In this document: positions 1 to 19,632 of the stretch, in pieces
Numbering within the stretch: position 1 is the stretch's first letter
Layout of the letters: each line of letters opens with the position of its first letter
Source of the DNA: Helicobacteraceae bacterium
GTDB taxonomy: Bacteria > Campylobacterota > Campylobacteria > Campylobacterales > Sulfurimonadaceae
Reading direction: 5' to 3'
DNA: 64,000 nucleotides
Assembly (NCBI GenBank): GCA_027023805.1
Contig: JALVUF010000034.1
Location: 1-64,000 of the forward strand
Made by a program: the position numbers and the translations under genes
The notes under the pieces: generated by a model
Told to the model about the DNA's origin: nothing
Databases searched by the model: none
Seen by the model: the letters and a program-made list of their open reading frames with translations, nothing else

Positions 1-2
1 GG

Positions 3-161
3 TGGGGTCATCAAATTCGCTCATATGTCTTACAGCCATATCAACAAGTTAAAGACACAAGAAGCAATGAGGCATACTCAAATGTAAATGCTATATTAGA
101 TGGTGATATAGATAAACTAATAGAGGGTGTACTAATTAGCAGCAAGACCAAGAGTGTATAA
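3..161 (+). CDS. prfB: Peptide chain release factor 2, C-terminal end (truncated by window start)
   Basis: Frame 3 reads [44 protein letters not shown]..., the characteristic RF2 C-terminus; stop TAA at 159-161. Confidence 0.9.
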   Translation, partial: WGHQIRSYVLQPYQQVKDTRSNEAYSNVNAILDGDIDKLIEGVLISSKTKSV

Positions 162-206
162 AAACTCCTAGTCTTTACATGTAAGTAAAATAATAACTAT
201 AAAATC

Positions 207-2297
207 TTAGCCGTTACGTTTTTTGATAATCTCTTCTGAGACATTTTTGGGAACTTCCTCGTAATGGTCAAATTCCATAGAATATGTTGCACGTCCTTGT
301 GTAGCTGAACGAAGGTCGGTTGAATAGCCAAACATTTCAGACAGCGGAACAAAAGCATCAATGATTTTATTACCAGAACGATCAGACATATTATTAACCT
401 GACCGCGACGACGATTCAAATCACCTATAACATCGCCCATATAATCTTCAGGCACTTCAACTTCAACCTTCATAAGCGGTTCTAGTATTGCAGCACCAGC
501 TTTTTTACAACCCTCTTTAAAGCCCATAGAAGCTGCTAATTTAAATGCCATTTCATTGGAGTCAACTTCATGATATGAACCGTCATAAAGTGAAACTTCA
601 ACATCTTCAATAGGGTAACCCGCAAGAACACCTCCCTGCATAGCTTCTACTATACCTTTTTCAACTGCAGGGATATACTCTTTAGGAATAGCACCGCCTT
701 TAATATCATTATGAAAAATAAACCCTTCACCCGGCTCACTAGGCTTAATACGCAAAAAGACATGACCGAATTGACCACGTCCGCCAGATTGTTTAGCATA
801 TTTATACTCTTGTTCAACCTCTTTTTTAATAGCTTCACGATATGAAACCTGTGGAGCTCCTACTTCAGCTTCAACATTAAACTCACGTTTCATTCTATCT
901 ACTAATATCTCCAGGTGAAGCTCACCCATGCCTGAGATAATAGTCTGTCCTGTTTCCTCGTCGGTGTGAACACGAAATGATGGATCCTCAGCCGCTAATT
1001 TACTTAATGCTATACCCATTTTTTCCTGATCGGCTTTTGTCTTTGGTTCAACTGCAACGGAGATAACCGGCTCTGGAAAATCCATACGCTCTAGCACAAC
1101 CTTGTCTGAAGGATCACATAAAGTATCACCCGTGGTTGAGTATTTTAAACCAACAACAGCTCCAATCTCTCCTGCATAAATCTCTTTTACCTCTTCACGC
1201 TTAATGGCATGCATTTTCATAATACGACCAATTCGCTCTTTTTTATCTTTAGTAGAGTTATGCACATAAGAACCTGATTCTAAACTTCCTCGATAAACGC
1301 GGATAAATGTCAACTGCCCAACAAACGGATCAGTCATAATCTTAAACGCAAGTGCGGCAAAATGACCATCATCGGTTGATTCAACGGTAACTTCTTGTGC
1401 CTCATCTTCCATCATCGTGCCTTTGATCTGAGCAACTTCCGTAGGTGCGGGAAGATATGCGACAACAGCATCAAGCAAAGTTTGAACACCTTTGTTTTTA
1501 AATGCCGTTCCTGCCGTCATCGGCACAATATGCATAGCTATTGTAGCTGCTTTGATACCTGCTACTATTTCAGCTTCACTTAAATCTTCACCTTCAAGAA
1601 ATTTTTCCATAAGCTCTTCATTGCCGTCAACTTCGGAGATAGCTTCTATTAATTTTTCACGATACTCTTGTGCTTTTTCCTGTAAATCTGCAGGAATCTC
1701 TTCAACATGGTAATTTGAACCCATAGCAGCATCCTGGTCCCAAACAATAGCTTTCATTTTCACAAGATCTACAACACCTGCAAACTGATCTTCAGCACCT
1801 ATAGGCAACTGAATAGGAACAGGATTCCCTTTTAGACGATCACGAATTTGACGCTCAACTTCGTAAAAATCCGCACCTGTTCTATCCATCTTGTTGACAA
1901 ATACAATTGAAGGCACGCCATATCGATTTCTTTGCCTCCAAACAGTTTCAGATTGTGGCTGTACGCCACCCACCGCACAAAATACTGAAACAGCACCGTC
2001 TAAAACGCGCATAGAACGCTCAACTTCAATTGTAAAATCAACGTGACCCGGAGTGTCAATAATATTAATCTGTTTGCCGTCCCACTCACAAGTCGTAGCA
2101 GCAGAGGTAATTGTTATACCCCTTTCTTGCTCTTGTTCCATCCAGTCCATAGTTGCTGCACCGTCATGAACTTCACCGATTTTGTGTTCAACCCCTGTAT
2201 AAAACAATATACGCTCGGTTGTGGTCGTTTTACCCGCATCAATATGAGCGGCGATACCTATATTTCGTACATCCTCTAGTTTATGTGATCTTGCCAT
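207..2297 (-). CDS. fusA: Elongation factor G
   Basis: 696 aa, [35 protein letters not shown]; str operon context. Confidence 0.98.
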   Translation of the reverse strand: MARSHKLEDVRNIGIAAHIDAGKTTTTERILFYTGVEHKIGEVHDGAATMDWMEQEQERGITITSAATTCEWDGKQINIIDTPGHVDFTIEVERSMRVLDGAVSVFCAVGGVQPQSETVWRQRNRYGVPSIVFVNKMDRTGADFYEVERQIRDRLKGNPVPIQLPIGAEDQFAGVVDLVKMKAIVWDQDAAMGSNYHVEEIPADLQEKAQEYREKLIEAISEVDGNEELMEKFLEGEDLSEAEIVAGIKAATIAMHIVPMTAGTAFKNKGVQTLLDAVVAYLPAPTEVAQIKGTMMEDEAQEVTVESTDDGHFAALAFKIMTDPFVGQLTFIRVYRGSLESGSYVHNSTKDKKERIGRIMKMHAIKREEVKEIYAGEIGAVVGLKYSTTGDTLCDPSDKVVLERMDFPEPVISVAVEPKTKADQEKMGIALSKLAAEDPSFRVHTDEETGQTIISGMGELHLEILVDRMKREFNVEAEVGAPQVSYREAIKKEVEQEYKYAKQSGGRGQFGHVFLRIKPSEPGEGFIFHNDIKGGAIPKEYIPAVEKGIVEAMQGGVLAGYPIEDVEVSLYDGSYHEVDSNEMAFKLAASMGFKEGCKKAGAAILEPLMKVEVEVPEDYMGDVIGDLNRRRGQVNNMSDRSGNKIIDAFVPLSEMFGYSTDLRSATQGRATYSMEFDHYEEVPKNVSEEIIKKRNG

Positions 2298-2312
2298 TTT
2301 TTTTGCCTTTAA

Positions 2313-2792
<480 letters not shown>

Positions 2793-2908
2793 TCAATTTA
2801 TTTCAAATTTACTCAAAGTTTTTCAACCCTGTAGTTAGCTTGAATATTTATTATTAAAAATAACACTATGATTAAGCAGATCGCTTAAGCATGATTATGA
2901 TACTATAT

Positions 2909-3280
2909 TTATTTTGGGCGTTTTGTTCCATATTTAGAACGCGCAACAGTACGATTTGCAACTCCGGCAGTATCAAGTGCACCACGCACGATATGATATT
3001 TTACACCAGGTAAATCTTTTATACGACCACCTCTAACAAGCACTATTGAGTGTTCTTGCAAATTGTGTCCCTCTCCGCCTATATATGATATAACTTCAAA
3101 ACCTGATGTTAATCTTACTTTGGCTACTTTACGTAGTGCAGAGTTTGGTTTTTTAGGTGTAGTCGTATAAACACGGGTGCATACTCCACGACGTTGTGGA
3201 CATGAATTTAGAGCAGGTGATTTTGATTTTTTAATCACTCTCTGTCTTTCTTTACGAATTAGCTGATTGATTGTAGGCAT
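2909..3280 (-). CDS. rpsL: 30S ribosomal protein S12
   Basis: [15 protein letters not shown]...[21 protein letters not shown]. Confidence 0.98.
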   Translation of the reverse strand: MPTINQLIRKERQRVIKKSKSPALNSCPQRRGVCTRVYTTTPKKPNSALRKVAKVRLTSGFEVISYIGGEGHNLQEHSIVLVRGGRIKDLPGVKYHIVRGALDTAGVANRTVARSKYGTKRPK

Positions 3281-3421
3281 ACAATTCCTTCCTTTAAATG
3301 TTCCAGTAAGCTTTCTCTTAAGAGATAAACTTAAGAGAAATTAACGCGTAATAATACACAAATAGCAATTAAAGTTTGCTTATATCAAGTTAAGCATTAT
3401 AATGAGCAAATATCATAATAA

Positions 3422-3445
3422 TGACAGAGACATTAGTCTCTGTCA
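3422..3445 (-). terminator. Candidate terminator downstream of rpoC
   Basis: Perfect 10-bp inverted repeat TGACAGAGAC-ATTA-GTCTCTGTCA about 90 nt after the rpoC stop, T-rich (TTATTAT) on the minus-strand 3' side. Confidence 0.55.
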
Positions 3446-3532
3446 CCACTTAAATCTTGAACAAGCAAACTCTTTAAGAGAATTTGGTGAAAATGCTATG
3501 CTATGTCATATAAGCGTGCAAGATCAATGAGC

Positions 3533-12257
<8,725 letters not shown>

Positions 12258-12360
12258 CTAGGAAGAGCCACAGGTAAAAAATGTTAGTGGTTTATGTTGT
12301 TTGGGCACTTTAATTAATAGACAAGGAAAAATCAATTAAATAAAGAACCCTAAAATAAGT

Positions 12361-12396
12361 TTATACAGCCGTGCATAAATACACGATACCGTATAA
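12361..12396 (-). promoter_or_regulatory. Candidate attenuator/processing hairpin between rplL and rpoB
   Basis: Interrupted inverted repeat TTATAC..CGTG-loop-CACG..GTATAA just after the rplL stop. Confidence 0.35.
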
Positions 12397-12407
12397 AGAA
12401 AAATAAA

Positions 12408-12782
12408 TTACTTAATTTCTACTGAAGCTCCAGCTTCTTCAAGAGCTTTTTTAGTTTCTTCGGCAGTATCTTTATCAACAGCCTCTTTAATAGTTGTAGG
12501 TACGCTCTCAACTGCTTCTTTTGCTTCTTTTAACCCAAGTCCAGTTAGTGCACGAACAGCTTTAATAGCATTAATTTTCTTAGCACCGGCACTAGTTAAG
12601 ATAACATCAAATTCAGTTTTTTCTTCAGCAGCAGCACCCGCATCTCCGCCCGTACCGCCAGCTATTGCAACCGGTTGTGCCGATACACCAAATTTTTCTT
12701 CAAACTCTTTTACCAATTCTGATAATTCTAAAACCGATAAACCAGCAATAAATTCTAAAACATCTTCTTTTGTAACAGCCAT
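12408..12782 (-). CDS. rplL: 50S ribosomal protein L7/L12
   Basis: Alanine-rich hinge and ...[20 protein letters not shown]. Confidence 0.98.
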   Translation of the reverse strand: MAVTKEDVLEFIAGLSVLELSELVKEFEEKFGVSAQPVAIAGGTGGDAGAAAEEKTEFDVILTSAGAKKINAIKAVRALTGLGLKEAKEAVESVPTTIKEAVDKDTAEETKKALEEAGASVEIK

Positions 12783-12846
12783 TTTTAAATCCTTAATATA
12801 TTAAATTTTATCCTAAAAAATAGGGCAATAAATAAATCTGCCTTAT

Positions 12847-13332
12847 TTAAGCAGATTCTTCTTCTTTTTTTCTTCTAAGCGCATCAAGTCCAATTGTAAA
12901 ATTGGTAACCGGGGCCATCCATGTAGCTGCAAGCATAGCGAGCAGTTCTTCGCGACCAGGAAGTTTAGAGAATGCTTCAATTTTACTAACCTCTGCTACT
13001 TCTTTATCTAAATACCCTGCTTTGAGAATAAATTTCTCATTAGTTTTAGCAAAATCCATCGTAACTTTAGCTGCGCTAATAACATCATCCGACCAAATAA
13101 AAATATTTGTATCTTTTAGCTCAATGCCGCTCATGCCACAATTTTTAAGTGCAATGGAAGCTAGGGTATTTTTAACAACCTGAACTTTTGTATCTTTAGC
13201 GCTAGCTGCTGCACGCAATGCTTCGAGTTCGCTAACTTTCAAACCTTTGTAGTCACAAATAACAACAGCATTTGCATTCTCAAATGCATCTGAAAGTTGT
13301 TTAATGACTTCAACTTTTTTAGACTTTAACAT
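12847..13332 (-). CDS. rplJ: 50S ribosomal protein L10
   Basis: Sequence and position between rplA and rplL. Confidence 0.96.
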   Translation of the reverse strand: MLKSKKVEVIKQLSDAFENANAVVICDYKGLKVSELEALRAAASAKDTKVQVVKNTLASIALKNCGMSGIELKDTNIFIWSDDVISAAKVTMDFAKTNEKFILKAGYLDKEVAEVSKIEAFSKLPGREELLAMLAATWMAPVTNFTIGLDALRRKKEEESA

Positions 13333-13483
13333 ACAATCTCCTTTCTAGACATAGCTTCATGCAGGGTAAAATATTATACTTTTTTCAAGCCCCGTGCAAT
13401 CTTTAGTCTAATAATCCAGATTCTCAAGATGAAAATCTTTGCAAAAAGATACTAATATCCTTAAACAAAAACTTTAAATTAAC

Positions 13484-13512
13484 TACTATAATGAGTTTTA
13501 CCCATTATAGTA
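13484..13512 (-). promoter_or_regulatory. Hairpin in the rplA-rplJ intergenic leader
   Basis: Perfect 10-bp inverted repeat TACTATAATG / CATTATAGTA, at the start of a roughly 190-nt leader upstream of rplJ. Confidence 0.4.
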
Positions 13513-13523
13513 AATATTATCAC

Positions 13524-14219
13524 TCATTTTATATCTGCAAGCTCTACAATATCCAAAGATAAAGATGGACTCATAGTCAGCGATATAGCACCACTCTTTA
13601 TATAGCGACCTTTTGCCGAAGATGGTTTTTGCTTATTGATAGCCGAAATAAAAGCTTGTGCATTTTCATGTATCTGTGTACTTGAAAAGCTACTCTTACC
13701 TATACCGGCATGAATATTACCCTTTTTATCAACACGAAATGCTACCTGTCCACCCTTAACATTTTTAACGGCAGTAGCGACATCTGGTGTAACGGTACCT
13801 GTTTTTGGATTAGGCATCAAACCCTTTGGTCCCAAAATACGACCAATTTTACCAACTACTCCCATACAATCAGGAGCTGCTACAACAACATCAAAATTAA
13901 AAACTCCTTCTTTTATCTGGTCAACTAGATCATCAGTACCGACAATATCAGCACCGGCTGCTTTAGCTTCATCAGCTTTAGCGCCTTTAGCAAAAACGGC
14001 AACTCGTACAGTTTTTCCTGTTCCGTGTGGAAGCACAACGGCACCACGAACCATTTGATCTGCATGTCGGGGATCAACATTTAGGTTTAACGCAATTTCT
14101 ACAGTTTCATCAAATTTAGCAGATCTGAGCTCTTTAATATTTTCAGATGCTTGCGCAAGTGAATACTTCGTACTTTTGTCTATTTTTTCCAATAATGCTT
14201 TATAGCGTTTTTTTGACAT
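13524..14219 (-). CDS. rplA: 50S ribosomal protein L1
   Basis: [18 protein letters not shown] motif. Confidence 0.98.
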   Translation of the reverse strand: MSKKRYKALLEKIDKSTKYSLAQASENIKELRSAKFDETVEIALNLNVDPRHADQMVRGAVVLPHGTGKTVRVAVFAKGAKADEAKAAGADIVGTDDLVDQIKEGVFNFDVVVAAPDCMGVVGKIGRILGPKGLMPNPKTGTVTPDVATAVKNVKGGQVAFRVDKKGNIHAGIGKSSFSSTQIHENAQAFISAINKQKPSSAKGRYIKSGAISLTMSPSLSLDIVELADIK

Positions 14220-14282
14220 TCAAATTCTCCTACAAATTCTGCCGCATATATTTATACTCACTGCGGTCGATGAATATAATTG

Positions 14283-14708
14283 TTAATCTACGATATCTAT
14301 ACCCATAGAACGAGCCGAACCTGCGATAATATTCGCAGCACTTTCTTCATCTGAAGCATTTAAGTCTTCAATTTTCGTCTTTACGATTTCCATAAGCTGA
14401 GCTTTTGTAATTTTGCCGACTTTGTTTTTTAAAGGATTATCGGTACCTTTTTTAATGCCTGCGGCTTTCATTAACAATGCCGATGCCGGCGGTTGTTTAG
14501 TAATAAATGAAAAACTTCTATCATTATATACAGTAATTACTACCGGTACTTTAAACCCCATCTTATCCTTTGTTTTTTCATTGAATGCTTTGCAGAATTC
14601 CATGATATTTACACCGCGCTGACCCAGTGCCGGACCAACCGGCGGTGCCGGATTTGCTTTACCAGCTTCAATTTGAAGCTTGATATAATCCATAACTTTT
14701 TTTGCCAT
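14283..14708 (-). CDS. rplK: 50S ribosomal protein L11
   Basis: [33 protein letters not shown]. Confidence 0.98.
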   Translation of the reverse strand: MAKKVMDYIKLQIEAGKANPAPPVGPALGQRGVNIMEFCKAFNEKTKDKMGFKVPVVITVYNDRSFSFITKQPPASALLMKAAGIKKGTDNPLKNKVGKITKAQLMEIVKTKIEDLNASDEESAANIIAGSARSMGIDIVD

Positions 14709-14728
14709 TATGCTTCCTTTTTTTAAGA

Positions 14729-15259
14729 TTAAATTATTTTTTCTACTTGAGTATATGATATATCAACAGGTGTAGAACGCCCAAAAATAGATACATTAAG
14801 CTTGAGTGAACCATGCTCTAGATCATACTCATCAACCGTACCTGTAAAATTTGCAAACGGTCCGTCAGTTATACGAACCATCTCGCCTATATCAAAAAAG
14901 ACTTTAGGTTTAGGTGCTGCACGGTTATTTACTCTATCTAAGATTAGATTAATATCTTCTTCACTAAGAGGTGTCGGATGATTTGATTCACCTATAAAAC
15001 CTGCAACTCTCGGTAATCTTTGAATCATGTGCTGGATTTCATTATTTAAATCAATCTTAACAAATACATAACCTGAGTATAAAGATCGCTCGCTAATTTT
15101 CTTTTTACCATCTTTTACTTCAATAACATCTTCGGTGGGTACAAGAAGTTCTTGTATAAACTCCTGTAATCCCTGCTCTTGAATTATATTTTCAATTGCT
15201 GTTTTAACACTTCTTTCACTGCCGGAATATGTCTGAATCGAATACCATTGATGAGCCAC
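14729..15259 (-). CDS. nusG: Transcription termination/antitermination protein NusG
   Basis: [19 protein letters not shown]...YSGYVFVKI...[15 protein letters not shown]. Confidence 0.97.
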   Translation of the reverse strand: MAHQWYSIQTYSGSERSVKTAIENIIQEQGLQEFIQELLVPTEDVIEVKDGKKKISERSLYSGYVFVKIDLNNEIQHMIQRLPRVAGFIGESNHPTPLSEEDINLILDRVNNRAAPKPKVFFDIGEMVRITDGPFANFTGTVDEYDLEHGSLKLNVSIFGRSTPVDISYTQVEKII

Positions 15260-15268
15260 AAAAACCCC

Positions 15269-15451
15269 TTACTTTAATAAAACGGATACGGTTGATGACA
15301 TAATAAAGTCAACAAGCGCTAAAAACAATGCAACAAAGGCAACTACGACAATCACAGAGATATAAGCCTGTTTAACTTGTTGTTTGGTTGGAAAAATAAC
15401 CTTACTGAGCTCTGACCTTGCATCTTGAATATAACTATTGATATTTTTCAT
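15269..15451 (-). CDS. secE: Preprotein translocase subunit SecE
   Basis: 60 aa, single TM, ELSKVIFPTKQQ; adjacent to nusG. Confidence 0.93.
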   Translation of the reverse strand: MKNINSYIQDARSELSKVIFPTKQQVKQAYISVIVVVAFVALFLALVDFIMSSTVSVLLK

Positions 15452-15526
15452 GTCACCTTCTTATTGTATTATTAATATTTTTCGTATATAAAAATAGGTT
15501 ATATATTTACATATGCAAAAAATATA

Positions 15527-15602
15527 TGGCAGGCGAAGAGGGATTCGAACCCACAACCATCGGATTTGGAATCCGGCGCTCTACCATTAGAGCTATTCGC
15601 CT
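15527..15602 (-). tRNA. tRNA-Trp (CCA anticodon)
   Basis: Reverse complement AGGCGAATAGCTC...GGATTCCAAATCC...GGTTCGAATCC...TTCGCCTGCCA; cloverleaf and encoded CCA. Confidence 0.95.
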
Positions 15603-15656
15603 ATATAAAATGCTACATACCAGCTAAGAAAGCTTAGCTGTTTTATATATGTTGAC

Positions 15657-15809
15657 TTATAACTTCATCTCTTTATGCATTGTGTGCTCACGACAAAATT
15701 TACAATATTTGCGTACTGAAAATTTTTCTGTATGAGTCTTTTTATTTTTAGTTGTATGATAGTTGCGACGAGTACACTTTTCACAACCTAAATGGATACT
15801 TTCTCTCAT
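15657..15809 (-). CDS. rpmG: 50S ribosomal protein L33
   Basis: 50-aa ORF absent from the supplied track: MRESIHLGCEKCTRRNYHTTKNKKTHTEKFSVRKYCKFCREHTMHKEMKL. Confidence 0.95.
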   Translation of the reverse strand: MRESIHLGCEKCTRRNYHTTKNKKTHTEKFSVRKYCKFCREHTMHKEMKL

Positions 15810-15860
15810 AAATTCTTACCTAATTTAAATTTCACTCCCCATTAAGAGAAGTGACATCAA

Positions 15861-17060
15861 TTACTTGATGATTTTAGAAACGACACCCGCACCAACAGTA
15901 CGACCACCCTCACGAATTGCGAAACGAGTTCCCTCTTCCATAGCAATTGGAGCAATTAGTTCAGTAGTAATTTTTACATTATCGCCGGGCATAACCATCT
16001 CTGTACCCTCAGGTAAAGTGATAGCGCCGGTAACATCTGTTGTGCGAACGTAAAACTGTGGACGATAGTTAGAGAAAAATGGAGTATGACGACCGCCTTC
16101 TTCTTTGCTTAATACGTATATTTCAGCTTCAAAAGTAGTGTGCGGTGTTATGGTGCCGGGCTTACATAAAACTTGACCACGCTCAACATCATCTTTAGCT
16201 ATACCACGTAAAAGCACACCACAGTTATCTCCAGCTTCACCCTGAGTCATCTCCTTACGGAACATCTCAACGCCGGTTACTGTTGTTGCTTGAGTATCCT
16301 TAATTCCAACAATTTCGATATTGTCTCCAATCTTAACAACGCCACGTTCAATACGACCGGTTACAACTGTTCCACGACCTGAAATTGAAAAAACATCTTC
16401 AACAGGCATTAAAAAAGGCTTATCTGTTTCGCGAACAGGTTCTGGGATATATTCATCAACAGTATCCATAAGAGCAATGATTTTATCAGACCATGGTCCT
16501 AGAGTACCGGCCTTTGCTTCTTCCAATGCTTTAAGCGCAGAACCTGCAGTTATTGGAGTGTCATCACCGGGAAATTCATATTGATCTAAAAGTTCCCGAA
16601 TCTCCATCTCAACTAGCTCTAACAACTCTTCATCATCAACCATATCTTCTTTGTTCATAAAAACAACGATATATGGTACGCCTACTTGCTTAGAGAGAAG
16701 AATATGCTCGCGTGTTTGCGGCATTGGACCATCAGCAGCCGAAACAACAAGTATAGCGCCATCCATTTGAGCAGCACCCGTAATCATATTTTTAACATAA
16801 TCAGCGTGACCCGGACAGTCAACATGCGCGTAGTGGCGCTTATCAGTTTCATATTCAACATGTGATGTAGCGATTGTAATACCACGCTCTCTCTCTTCTG
16901 GTGCGTTATCTATCTGATCATAATCCATAAATTTTGCATCATTTTTTACTGCAAGTACTGCTGTAATAGCTGCAGTTAAAGTAGTTTTACCATGATCTAC
17001 GTGACCAATAGTACCTATGTTTACATGCGGTTTATTACGCTCAAACTTTTCTTTTGCCAT
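15861..17060 (-). CDS. tuf: Elongation factor Tu
   Basis: [33 protein letters not shown]. Confidence 0.98.
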   Translation of the reverse strand: MAKEKFERNKPHVNIGTIGHVDHGKTTLTAAITAVLAVKNDAKFMDYDQIDNAPEERERGITIATSHVEYETDKRHYAHVDCPGHADYVKNMITGAAQMDGAILVVSAADGPMPQTREHILLSKQVGVPYIVVFMNKEDMVDDEELLELVEMEIRELLDQYEFPGDDTPITAGSALKALEEAKAGTLGPWSDKIIALMDTVDEYIPEPVRETDKPFLMPVEDVFSISGRGTVVTGRIERGVVKIGDNIEIVGIKDTQATTVTGVEMFRKEMTQGEAGDNCGVLLRGIAKDDVERGQVLCKPGTITPHTTFEAEIYVLSKEEGGRHTPFFSNYRPQFYVRTTDVTGAITLPEGTEMVMPGDNVKITTELIAPIAMEEGTRFAIREGGRTVGAGVVSKIIK

Positions 17061-17160
17061 ATTGTCCTCCGACTGTATTTATAAATAGAGATGGAATTAT
17101 ACCTAAAAAATATTCAATTTTTGCTTATACAAATATAAAAAATGTAACTTTTGATTTATG

Positions 17161-17235
<75 letters not shown>

Positions 17236-17284
17236 AAAAGAAATCATTTGGATAATATAAAATAAAATTAATGTGAATAAAAAA

Positions 17285-17361
17285 TGGAGCGGGTGAAGGG
17301 ACTCGAACCCTCGACCCTCAGCTTGGAAGGCTGACGCTCTAGCCAACTGAGCTACGCCCGC
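17285..17361 (-). tRNA. tRNA-Gly (TCC anticodon)
   Basis: GCGGGCGTAGCTCAG...CAGCCTTCCAAGCTG...CACCCGCTCCA. Confidence 0.95.
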
Positions 17362-17372
17362 ATCCAAAGTAG

Positions 17373-17457
17373 TGGTGGTGAGACCAGGAGTCGAACCTGG
17401 GAACCCATAGGGAGCAGATTTACAGTCTGCCGTCGTTGGCCACTTGACTATCTCACC
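17373..17457 (-). tRNA. tRNA-Tyr (GTA anticodon)
   Basis: GGTGAGATAGTC...GCAGACTGTAAATCTGC...long variable arm...TCTCACCACCA. Confidence 0.95.
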
Positions 17458-17492
17458 AAATAAGATACTACTAAAATAACTTACAAATTTAA

Positions 17493-17569
17493 TGGTGCCG
17501 ACACGAGGATTTGAACCCCGGGCCTGCTGATTACAAATCAGCTGCTCTAGCCAACTGAGCTATGTCGGC
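17493..17569 (-). tRNA. tRNA-Thr (TGT anticodon)
   Basis: GCCGACATAGCTCAG...GCTGATTTGTAATCAGC...TGTCGGCACCA. Confidence 0.95.
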
Positions 17570-17627
17570 ATTAAATTTGAGCCAGAATTATAGACAAATA
17601 ATCACCCTATGTCAAGTAAAACAACTG

Positions 17628-18371
17628 TTATTTTGACAATATGGTAAAAATAACTTCCGTATGCATCTTTTTTTGTATTATTTTCTCTATTTTCAAGTTT
17701 TCAATATCCATTTTATAAAGCTCCTCCATACTCTGTATATTATTAAGTGCTATGTGCCTCAAAACAATACCTCTGTATGCTTTTGCCCAGTGACTCACAC
17801 TTTTACCGTTTTTTAAAAACTTCAATGTGACATACGGTATCAGCGGTTTATAAAATTTTGTGTAAAAACCTGCCCTTAAATCTAATAGTTGTTCATCTTG
17901 TAAAAACTTATCTAAAGATTTCGAAAAATATCGCCTGTAAAACGACTCTAAAGCAAAACCGTCTATCTTCTCACCCTGCTTTAGTTTATAAAAGGGTAGA
18001 TAATTACTAGCCAACACAGGGCCAAATAGATTAGAAAATATTACAGTATTGGCGTCAATATACTCCTTGGCTACTTGATTTAATGAATCATACTCAAGAT
18101 AATTATATGCGACTCCACTGTATCTTCTTATCGCCTTTAGTGTTGGCTGTGTGAATATATCACGTTTGAGATTTTGTGCTTTTAAGACATCTTTAACGCC
18201 AAACAAAAGTAAAAGCTGTTCATCTGAAGCAGTTGTTAAATAATTGCTGTACCTTTTTAAAACATCTTCTCTTTTTTCATACAAATCAGGAAACACAAAA
18301 GCCTCTTTGCTAATTGGCGAATTATCACCACCCTCTTTTTTTCCTTCACTAGGCGAGAACAGTATCTTCAT
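17628..18371 (-). CDS. yaaA: YaaA family (peroxide stress / UPF0246-like) protein
   Basis: MKILFSPSEGKKEGG...; family-like pattern throughout. Confidence 0.8.
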   Translation of the reverse strand: MKILFSPSEGKKEGGDNSPISKEAFVFPDLYEKREDVLKRYSNYLTTASDEQLLLLFGVKDVLKAQNLKRDIFTQPTLKAIRRYSGVAYNYLEYDSLNQVAKEYIDANTVIFSNLFGPVLASNYLPFYKLKQGEKIDGFALESFYRRYFSKSLDKFLQDEQLLDLRAGFYTKFYKPLIPYVTLKFLKNGKSVSHWAKAYRGIVLRHIALNNIQSMEELYKMDIENLKIEKIIQKKMHTEVIFTILSK

Positions 18372-18376
18372 AATTA

Positions 18377-19267
18377 CTACCTTGAGAGGCTAAAACCGAT
18401 TGATACACTATCTACATAATGATTATAATCAATCAATGTTTCACCATAACCGCTAAATGCCTGAATATATAAAAACAGTCCGTTTGTATAAGCAAGTGGG
18501 TAGCTGTAGCTAAATTTTGCTGCACCGTGGCTACTAAAGTTGGATCTAAGCAGCAACTTAAAAACATTTTTTTTATATGGCGCCATAATCTTAAGACTTC
18601 CATGCCCTAAATAATCAAGCAAATCGGGATTGTAATCTCTTGTGCCATAAATTCTAGCCCATCCTTTTAGCTGAACAAAGATATTCTTATATTGTACATA
18701 TACACTGCCTGTGACAAAGTTCCATGACCGCTCATCCGCTCCACCCCTGCCGTTTGACTGATGCTCTAAAGAAAATCTAAAAGCTTTAATATACTTATCA
18801 TGATGCTTCCATGGAGAAGGGATGGTAACAAATATTTCAGGATTATAATTTGATTCTCTAAAATATGCTGATTTTGCATATGCCTGCCAAAAAGAGTGCT
18901 GCGTATAAGCAACACTGTAAATGCCATGTAAGCCAAAAACATTTGCTGCAAAATCATACCTCAAACTAAACTGAAACTGTACAGATGTTTTTTTAGGATT
19001 TTGTTTTGTGTCGTTACTATAATTTCTACCGACTCCATAGCTTACCGGAAGTAAATAATTGGCCCTAAAAGCATGTAGATTATAAGTAGAATAATACATC
19101 TGCTTAACGCTTTGCTGTGTTTCATTATTGTCGATAGGAGATAAGTAGCTGTATAGATTTTTATCTGCTTGTTGAAGTTTTAAATCAATATTATTGTTAA
19201 AATAATCCGGGTTTGACCGGGCAAAGCCTATGGCTATAAACAAACTTAAAAGTAAAAAAAATCTCAT
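18377..19267 (-). CDS. pldA: Outer membrane phospholipase A-like protein
   Basis: Signal peptide, beta-strand pattern, HQSNGR...SWN active-site motif of OMPLA. Confidence 0.8.
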   Translation of the reverse strand: MRFFLLLSLFIAIGFARSNPDYFNNNIDLKLQQADKNLYSYLSPIDNNETQQSVKQMYYSTYNLHAFRANYLLPVSYGVGRNYSNDTKQNPKKTSVQFQFSLRYDFAANVFGLHGIYSVAYTQHSFWQAYAKSAYFRESNYNPEIFVTIPSPWKHHDKYIKAFRFSLEHQSNGRGGADERSWNFVTGSVYVQYKNIFVQLKGWARIYGTRDYNPDLLDYLGHGSLKIMAPYKKNVFKLLLRSNFSSHGAAKFSYSYPLAYTNGLFLYIQAFSGYGETLIDYNHYVDSVSIGFSLSR

Positions 19268-19308
19268 AACATCAACAACCTTTTAATACAGATACAGTAT
19301 AATAAAAA

Positions 19309-19632
19309 ATGCAGAATCTAAAATCAGTAAACGATATTATACATAAAAAACCGGCTGTTATACTTTATTTTAGCACATCTACATGTAATGTGTGCCGCTC
19401 CCTAAAGCCAAAACTCATTGATGCGGTACAAAAACATATCAATAAATTTGAAATTATAGACATAGATATCGCTACTGGCACCGACGTTGCCGCTTCTTTT
19501 AATGTATTTGCTATTCCTACTGTTTTATTCTTTTTAGAGGGTAAAGAGTTTTTAAGAAAAAGTAGGCACATGAGTATAGGCGAGGTGATACGTGAGATAA
19601 AAAGACCATATGACATGTTATTTGACGCTTAG
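19309..19632 (+). CDS. Thioredoxin-family protein
   Basis: STSTCNVCRSLKP (CxxC) plus cis-Pro region FAIPTVLFF. Confidence 0.85.
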   Translation: MQNLKSVNDIIHKKPAVILYFSTSTCNVCRSLKPKLIDAVQKHINKFEIIDIDIATGTDVAASFNVFAIPTVLFFLEGKEFLRKSRHMSIGEVIREIKRPYDMLFDA

